From Saururus chinensis (lineage: Eukaryota > Streptophyta > Magnoliopsida > Piperales > Saururaceae), in the NCBI GenBank assembly GCA_035235625.1, contig CP141140.1:50587351-50651350 (forward strand): 64,000 nucleotides of DNA, read 5' to 3'. The notes below the pieces were generated by a model that did not search any database, was not told the DNA's origin, and saw nothing but the letters and a program-made list of their open reading frames with translations. Made by a program: the position numbers and the translations under genes. Of the stretch, positions 56,561 to 64,000 are shown in pieces. Position 1 is the first letter of the stretch. The number at the start of each line of letters is the position of its first letter.

Positions 56561-58717
56561 TATCACGCCCCAATGCACACCACCTCTAACTCGAAGGTCC
56601 AAGGAGTAAGCGGTACACTACACAACTAAATTGAATTGAAATGCAGAAGACTTTTTCATTCTTAGGTTAGCATACAATAGAGTAAGCGCATGAGCACTTT
56701 TTACAAAAACAAATAGAGCAAAAATAAAGGACTACTTAATTAATGTCTTAGTCCACACATACTGTCATGCCCCGACACATGCCACTGTTGACCCGAACCC
56801 GGTCAAAGGAGTACACTGTACGCGGCGCGACAAAATCGAGTTAAGATGCAAAAGAAACCCATCCTTGGGTGAACACACAATGGAGAAAGCACACAATCCC
56901 TTTGTGCAAAAGAAAATAGAGCAAAATGAAGGATACTTAATTAATGTCTTAGTCTACTCATACCCACATTATATAGTTATCACATAAAACAACAAGCTAC
57001 AATAGCTAAACAAGTCTAAGCCAACTACAACTAAACATAGTATGAAGTAAATCAAATGTATAAGTTCAACATGTCATAAACAAATCTAACATAACTCAAG
57101 CAACCATAGCCCCTCTCAGTGAACGTGGTCCATCTTCATGCTCAACATAGAGCCCATCCGAAGCACCTACATGGCACAACATGAAGCCTTAAAACAAAAT
57201 CGCAAAACAAAGAGGGGCGAATATTTTCTTAACAAGGGTTTTAATACGAAAAGTAAACTTATAATGATGTCACATGCATTATCAGCATAGCATTCATCAC
57301 ATATTCATTCACCACACCCATTCATCATGCATGGGACAAATCACATATATCCATGCCACATGTGCATCATGTGTAACACATTCCATATATACATAAATCA
57401 TGTCTCCTGCATATCATGATGTATTACATTCCATAAACACATAATTGTGTCACCTCTATATCAAGATGTAACCCACATTTCATAAGCACATAATCAAGTC
57501 ACCTATGCATCATAAGTTCATCTATAGCAAAAAAAACATATACACATCTCATGTATTCATATGAATTTCATCATGACAATTACATCCTGCATGAATCAAT
57601 TCCCAATATTCATATAATTTATAGTCTATCTTAATATAAACATTCACCCTCCAAAATTAAGTATATCAATTGCTCACTATCCTGCATATTCATGCAAATC
57701 CATTTAATAATCACGTGTTATATCAGCTTCATTGTTCCTACACAACCTGTGTCAATGAGTATTTTCTCCCATACACATGCAACAATCATTGGTAAATGTC
57801 TTACAATTAAAAAAATAATCAAATCCACTTGCCCAGGACAATCTCTGTTTGAAGGCCTATATTCTTATAAAGGAAAACTATAGTAGTTTGGGTAGGTTCT
57901 CTAACTAGGAAAGTACCCCATGCTCACCCAAGACAATCCTTAGAAGGGAAGGTCTGAATTTTAAGAAGAAAAACTAGAGCAGTTCCTGGTCACTTAGGAC
58001 AATCCTTTGCGAGAAAGTTTGAATTCGTTAAAAGGAAAACTAGAGCAACTTGGTAAGTCAATGCACACGAACATACCATCTCAGATTCTCAGGGTCCAGT
58101 TAACTTATCAAATTAACTCACATAGCCATTTGATAATCTCAACATGGGGAGGCAACACGTCCTTGAAGGAACGCAAAATGAAACTTACGTCCTTTCATAT
58201 GTAAAACCGATTCAATAAGCCTCTGAACGATTAATCTGATAACCAATAGAATCAAATTGCATCCAATCAATCAATCACAACTAATCGTGATTAATCATTG
58301 CTTATAAATCTTTTCTTATGATGCATGCACTATTATACATACGTAAGCAAAGTCTAACGAATGTAAGTATGATTAAACATACTCAAATAAGTCCCTATGA
58401 GCATATGGCATGGTCCATTTGTGACAAATAAAGTCATGTAGTTATAAGCAAGAATATACATATGTATGGTAGTGTTCATATTTCTCCTAAAACATGTGAG
58501 ACATAAATCACCTAAAATCTATGTGACATGTGCAAACATACATAAATTATCATGGTCAAGACCTACTAGAATTATAGAGTAATTATGGAGAAATTATCAA
58601 ACATGGATTTAAAACAAGTAGAATATCATACTAAAACTAAGTAAAGCCTTATTCATGCTTGAACTAAATCATAATTCAAAGATGGTTCTCATGCAATCTC
58701 AGTAGTATTTATAGGTA
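56561..58717 (+). mobile_element. LTR (truncated) with a duplicated head
   Basis: Plus-strand counterpart of 16400-18575. Its head occurs twice, at 56561 (TATCACGCCCC) and 56763 (TGTCATGCCCC), about 202 bp apart. Both are followed by AGGAGTA, a TTGAATTGAAATGCA/CGAGTTAAGATGCA line, and ACTTAATTAATGTCTTAGTC. It stops at about 58717 inside a TATTTATAGGTA block that continues in the other copy; copia RT starts at once after it, so the right end is truncated. Confidence 0.7.
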
Positions 58718-59191
58718 TCCTTGTGGTTGCTCAACATAGACCTCTTCCTTAAGCTCTTCATTTGAAAAGGTTGATTTGATATCAAATTGATACACTTGTA
58801 ATTTCAATTGAGTAGCAAGTGCAAGAACAATTCTTATAATTTCCATTCTTACAACGGGATCATAGGTTACATTGAAGTCAATGACTAGTTGTTATGAGTA
58901 CCCTTTTGCAACTAGACTTTCTTTGTGTTTTTGAATTAAACCATCTTCATTTAAATTTGTTTTGTACACCCATTTCAAGCCAATCACATATTTGTCTTGA
59001 GGTTTATCAACTAACTCCCATGTTTTATTTTTTTCAATCATATTCATCTTATTATCCATTACTTCTATCCAAACTTCTTCTCTTGAAGCATCTTCAAATT
59101 TTATTATATCACAAGAAAAAAATGTAACATCACATTCATCATAAATTTCTTGAAGTAAGCATACCTTTGTTGGAGGTGATTCATTATCCAC
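58718..59191 (-). pseudogene. Copia RT, N-terminal part
   Basis: Minus strand reads EVWIEVMDNKMNMIEKNKTW, ELVDKPQDKYVIGLKWVYK, then HKESLVAKGYS, and further on DIKSTFSNEELKEEVYVEQPQG. This is the standard start of copia RT. It ends abruptly at the LTR junction; the YVDD catalytic core is absent. Confidence 0.85.
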
Positions 59192-59837
59192 ATTATTTGT
59201 ATTAACTTGCCATATATTTGAATCTTGCCTTGAGTAATGATGTGTAGAAGGAGTTTCGTGCTCTTGTGATTATGAACCACTTGAAGTTTGATAACTTGAT
59301 GAAGTCCTTTCTTTTTACTCTTCTACATACACTTTTGAAGATCCACCATTATATTCTTCAAAGTTCCATGAGCCTTCTTTATTAAGGATTACATCTCTTG
59401 AGATTATTAATTCCTTTGTTTCAAAATTAAAAAGTCTATAAGCCTTGGATTCTTCACTATATCTAATGAAGATATATTTTCCCCCTTTCTCATCAAACTT
59501 GCTTATCTTTTGTGTAGGAATATGAGCATAAGCAATGCATCCAAATTTTTTGAAGTAACTTACTTGTGGTTTTCTCTTCTGCCAAGCTTCATATCATGTC
59601 ATGTTTTAAACCGCCTTTGTTGGAGACCTATTAAGGATGTAGGTGGTCGTATTAACGGTTTTAGCATAAAATTAGTTTAGAAGATTCTTCCCTTTGAATA
59701 TATTTCTTGTCATTTCCACAATGGTTCTATTTCTTCTCTTTATTACACTATTTTGTTGAGATATATAGTTAGTTGTTAGGTCCCTCTTGATGTCATGTTC
59801 TTTACAAAAATTCTAAAATTCTCTTGACGTAAATTAA
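59192..59837 (-). pseudogene. Copia integrase, C-terminal side
   Basis: Minus strand directly after the solo LTR reads FTSREF, stop, NFCKEHDIKRDLTTNYISQQ then RRNRTIVEMTRNIF, which continues the integrase core. A GIAYAHIPTQKISKFD-like region follows at about 59530-59480. Frame changes occur. Confidence 0.75.
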
Positions 59838-61183
59838 TGTAACAACCTGATTTTCCAAAGGATTTTTTTTCCACATAATAACAATACCACATTGACATAA
59901 TGTATAATTGATATCAAAATATTCTCACTTTATGGAATTCTTTAAGAAAACCTAGATGTTCTTTTTCTATGATCTTTGGCTAGGATGATTATCATGCCGA
60001 TGAATTGAATTATGAAGATAACTAAATACATACATCTTATAATAGAAGATTAGCAACCTAATATTTAGATTGGATCAACATCGTCTAATGTCAAATGCCT
60101 ATGTACCACTTTAAGGTAGAAGAGGATCGTATCCATACATAGTACTGAATACCCTAGCATGATACTACGTGAAATGCATCACTCAACATATTTATTTACA
60201 TAGCATTCATACATTATGGAAAAGAACATAGTCATCATATCCAAACATGGTCATCATATATGTATCATAACTTAACATAACATTTACATGATCATTCGAC
60301 ATCCATCATGTCATAACATTTACATAATCATCATATACATCATATAATGCAATATTCATACAGCTCATTCCCTATATCACCTAGAGAATTCGCTATGTGA
60401 TCCGTGAGTTTCGCCAGTGTGAAAGTGTCGTAGGTGGTCATCCGCATGTACTCAGTATGACTTGTAAAAACCAAGAGGAAACTGCCAAAGTCTGGGGTCC
60501 ACCCTCATCCCTATGTGACACCTGGGTAAACTTATTATCTTAATCTTGATATTAAGGTACTCAACCCAAACCTTAACTACTCTTGTCAACCTCTAATTCT
60601 TAGGTTGATTCTTAATACCTTAATCTACCTTTTATTAAAAACATTCCTCTCACATGTCCATAAAAAGTGATTAAAATGAATAACTCACTACACCAGAGTA
60701 AAGATTAACAATGAACATAATTTATAACATATTGAACCATTCATGGTACAAGCATAATGTATATACAATTCATTCATCAAATGATCTAATACATATGGCT
60801 CAATGCATGCATTTATCAAATAGACATGTATAGCTAAACCTCTTAATTCAACATGTATATATGATCAAAATCATAAACATAACTTCATCATAACAATTAG
60901 CAAAGACCAACATTAGTTCTAAAAAATCTAGTGCCCTTGGGCCCTTAACCCTTGCTTATAGATTCTAAAAATCATCTTCGTTTGCTTAGTTCTTTTATTT
61001 TCTGCTCGTTAAAAGTTTACACTTGTTCAATACACTTTAAACTTAATTGATTTTTAAGGCATTTTAGTTAATTCACATTCTTTAAAGCCTCTTAATACAA
61101 ATCTATTAGAGTCAATATTCAATAGCCAATAACCCTAGTTACTTATTCAAGCATTGAACCATATAAAAATATGGGTTATTACA
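59838..61183. mobile_element. 1.35-kb solo LTR inserted in the copia integrase
   Basis: Begins TGTAACAACCTGA and ends GGGTTATTACA, giving TG...CA ends; the integrase reading TDRGGE / F resumes across it. Flanking 5-mers (ATTAA, ACTCA) do not match, so no target duplication remains. No coding sequence inside. Confidence 0.75.
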
Positions 61184-61900
61184 ACTCACCACCACGGTCG
61201 GTCCTCAAGGCTTTTACTTTCTTTCAACTTTGATTTTCTACAAGTGTCTTGAATTGTACAAATATAGAAAATATATCCGATTTAGCATCTATAAGATAAA
61301 CTCATATCATTCTTGTAATGATGGTGTGTTAATTGGTCTACATATGTCGGCATGAACATGCTCAAGTGATTCTTTTGATCTCCAAGTTGACTCCAAAAAT
61401 GGTAGTCTATGTTATTTTCATATATGCACCCCTAACCAATATTTTCTTCTTGACTAATTCTTGGAAGTCCAAAGGCTATATTCTTTTGGTTGAGCAAAGT
61501 GAGACTCTTATAGTTTAAATATCCAAACCTCAAGTGTCATAATAGAGTCATCCATATGAATAGCTTTCATTTCATAGTTTGCACAAATAGACATAACTAA
61601 TGAAAATACTTTGTTTGATGCCATTTTGACCTTTGTTATCACTTACTCCATGTTTTTATCAATTATAATATATTTATCTTTGTCAAAATATATTTCATAA
61701 CCTTTTTGCATAAGTTGCCCGACACTAAGTAAAATTTGTGTTAAACCAGGAACATAAAGAACATCATGAATGAGTTTAGGCTCACCTTTCTTTGTTTGGA
61801 CGACTATGATTCATTTTCCCTCAACTTTTATATTTTTCCATCTTCTAACTTTACTTGACAGTTGCTATTTTATTCAAGCTTCACAAACCTTTCCCGGTTG
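61184..61900 (-). pseudogene. Copia integrase N-terminal side and protease remnant
   Basis: Minus strand ends KALRTDRGGE at 61184, the block before the integrase catalytic Asp; upstream there is a partial zinc-binding region with frame changes. Protease text around 61900 is too decayed to define. Confidence 0.65.
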
Positions 61901-62085
61901 CCAGTCATGTGGTTACTATAACCACTATCTAAGTACCGAATATCATTTCTTTCTTCTTGTGTGTTCATGTAAGAGTAGAACAAATGACTTTATTTATCTT
62001 CCTCTTTTTTGGTAAAATGTGTTTGGTCCTTATTTTGAAATTTATAATCCTTTAGAGCATGAGTATAGTGCCTGCATCTAAAATA

Positions 62086-62127
62086 ACAATCATTGACAAC
62101 ATGATTTGTTTTCCTGCAAGTGAAACA
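62086..62127 (-). pseudogene. CCHC zinc knuckle of the copia gag
   Basis: CFTCRKTNHVVNDC fits C-X2-C-X4-H-X4-C exactly. A nucleic-acid-binding motif of gag, in a region otherwise broken by frame changes. Confidence 0.85.
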
Positions 62128-62246
62128 ACTGTTGTTTTTCTTATCATATTTACCTCTTCCATTTACTTTACCTTTTTCATAGCCTCTTCCATTTCCTTAG
62201 TTTCCCTTTCTTCTACCTTGAAATGAATTATTTAAAAAATTTTCTT

Positions 62247-62800
62247 TCATCCATCTTCCGTTTTCTCCTTAAAAGTCAATTTGGATTGAAAAGCTTGATC
62301 CATGGAAGAATGAGTAAATTTCTTCATTCTTACTTCATGAATTTCAATACAACTCATCCATTTATGAATGCTCAATTTTGATAAATCTCTTGCATCTTCA
62401 ATAGTGGCCACAACATGCTCAAATTTGGTCGGCATACTTCGTAAAACTTTTTGCACAATCTTCTTATCTGAAATACTATCTTCATAGCTTCTAATTTGCT
62501 TTGGTAGCAACTCTAAAATTAAAATTTTGAACATTCTCACTATCTTTAATTGCCAAATTATCAAAATCACTCTATAAAGTTTGAAGCTTGATAGCAAATA
62601 CCTTTTCAGTCCTTTCATGCTTCTTTAGATCTTGTGGAAGCTATGATTCTTTGAAAAATTACTTTGTTCACCGCTTGTTGTATGTGAATAGAGCTTTTAT
62701 ATCTTACTTCTTGTTCTCTTTGTATGTCTTCTTCTTCTCTTCATCTCAAGTTGTTAAGGCTTCTCAATTTTGTAGTTCTTCATAGCCTTCTTCAACATAC
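62247..62800 (-). pseudogene. Copia gag (UBN2 type)
   Basis: Minus strand reads DSISDKKIVQKVLRSMPTKF, EHVVATIEDARDLSKLSIHK, then FTHSSMDQAFQSKL, the typical central part of gag in Tnt1-like elements. The N-terminal part (62620-62800) is decayed. Confidence 0.8.
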
Positions 62801-64000
62801 TCTCATAGATCTTTAGATACGAAGAGAATCCTCATTTGTATGCTCTAAAAATTATAATTTTCCTCGTTGAATACTATTAATGAAAGCTTCTCTGATGAAG
62901 AACTTAAACATGAAGCCGTGGTAATTTTAGGAAATCCAATGGATTTGATATTTACCCTCAGGTACCAAATTCGTTGGCGATGATGAGTAAAAAAGAAGAA
63001 AATATAAAGCATATAGTTTATAATGAAATAGATTAAAAGGTTTTATGTTTTGTTGAGAAGATGGTGGAGAATGCACTAAAAAGAAGTCTCTATTTTTCTC
63101 GCTACTACAATGGCGGCTTAAGGCCTTTGATTTTCCAAAAAAAAAAAAACCCTTCACGGCATACAAAAGATCATAACATAATCAAACTATCCAAAACTGT
63201 CATAAAAATTACAAAGTAGCCATGCACGTTTTGACTCACTTTTAACAAGAAAACCTAGCGGCGACTGAGGGTAGGCGCCAAAAGTGGGAATGCCAATGAC
63301 AATAAGAGATTGGAGAAAAAGTCGTTGGAATCCTCTTGTTAGACGCCAGCCAAGGGGAGTGGCTAGAAGGACCCAGTCCCAGTCTGATTTGAATGCTACT
63401 TCCTGGTGAAGGCTAGTGCCATGCCAAATGTACTTGGAGCAGAAGAGGAGATGCTAGAAAACCCAGCGGCCACAGAGGATAGACACCAGAAACCTCTTAT
63501 TGGAGGTTGGCTACCATGGTGGCTAGGTAACTCAAGTAGTTTTGACTTTCATGGAACATAAATCCCTCGCCAGTCTTCCCCTTTCTTGTCCTTATTTAGT
63601 CTTAGATTAACTTTTTTATTTATAGTTTATGCAACTAAAATTTACATTATTTTTGTCTCTTTAATAAAAGTTATTAATACCTAATGTACTCTGAAATATT
63701 GTTGAAGAAGAAAAAAACTTCTTTGTCTATCTTTTGTTTTCATTTTGTGAGTTTACTTGTGGAATCACGAGAGGGACAAGTTATGCACGCTATAGCCAGA
63801 TTCATCTAGCAAGGTGAGTCTCATTAATATCGGTCTTGCATCAACGTTTCTCAAAAATGAATAACCCTATTTTATTGTCGAGTCCAACCAATAGCCCATT
63901 CTTTAAATTTTTTTTGGTGTCTAGCTTGACCAGGAGAACCAAATCCAATAAATACACAAGTATTTCGACAAATCCTTCGCTCATTTTGGTTATTTCCTTA
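62801..64000. other. No gene recognised; probable copia LTR region
   Basis: Just beyond gag, the region from about 62970 may be the LTR of the copia element. From 63240 there are GC-rich patches without a coding frame. Nothing else supported. Confidence 0.35.

Larger units (their letters stand above)
58718..62800 (-). mobile_element. Degenerate Tnt1-like copia element, minus strand
   Basis: Minus strand from right to left: gag (62800-62247), CCHC knuckle (62127-62086), protease and integrase (about 61900-61184, resuming 59837-59250), RT start (59191-58718). A solo LTR interrupts the integrase. RT past the first third is missing, cut at the junction with the preceding LTR. A possible primer-site relic (GGTACCTGAGGG, about 62955-62966 on the minus strand) lies beyond gag. 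Confidence 0.8.

Overview
This window is nuclear DNA of a flowering plant. The evidence is intron-bearing gene pieces with GT/AG boundaries, several nested LTR retrotransposons (copia and chromovirus-type gypsy), small inverted-repeat transposons, remnants with CACTA-type ends, an old plastid-DNA insertion, and one intact GC-rich glycosyltransferase gene in otherwise AT-rich sequence. I cannot name the species. The GC-rich intronless gene and the long LTRs would suit a monocot or magnoliid, but that is only an inference. Most of the window is transposon debris.

Layout. At 619-1085 (minus) there is a small broken gene. A MITE-like element with a 10-bp target duplication lies at 3119-3744. A decayed copia element on the minus strand (about 3.8-11.6 kb) is split by a 3,252-bp LTR (6161-9412, TSD ATATA). 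At 13348-14253 a short inverted-repeat element encloses a roughly 570-bp (CCA/CCG)n tract. LTR fragments follow at 16.4-18.6 kb (minus) and 22.1-23.1 kb (plus).

From about 23.3 to 29.25 kb is the most unusual object in the window. It has outer CCATGG-rich repeat blocks, 220-260-bp inverted repeats, and inner arrays of a 22-bp unit with a palindromic core. These surround a six-exon, intron-containing fragment of a CABIN1-like (calcineurin-binding / HIR-complex TPR) gene. It looks like a transposon that has captured a gene piece.

A solo LTR sits inside a hairpin at 31459-33299. A structurally complete but non-coding LTR retrotransposon (LARD type) spans 34347-41338, with 1.9-kb LTRs, a PBS, a PPT and TSD AAAAC. 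It is inserted in a plastid-derived segment whose rps12, rps7 and trnI-CAU pieces follow at 41.34-42.2 kb. A degraded plus-strand copia gag (about 45.2-45.8 kb) and a frameshifted exon of an unrecognised gene (46693-47093) come next.

The only convincingly functional gene is a UGT72-like UDP-glycosyltransferase at 47963-49369 (minus). The remainder is a gypsy chromovirus remnant (about 50.37-55.90 kb) broken by pieces with CACTA-type ends, an LTR (56.56-58.72 kb), and a Tnt1-like copia remnant (58.72-62.8 kb) holding another solo LTR (59838-61183).

No operon or pathway can be read from this window. What it does show is a history of nested insertions: plastid DNA then LARD; copia then solo LTR; gypsy then CACTA-like and LARD fragments.
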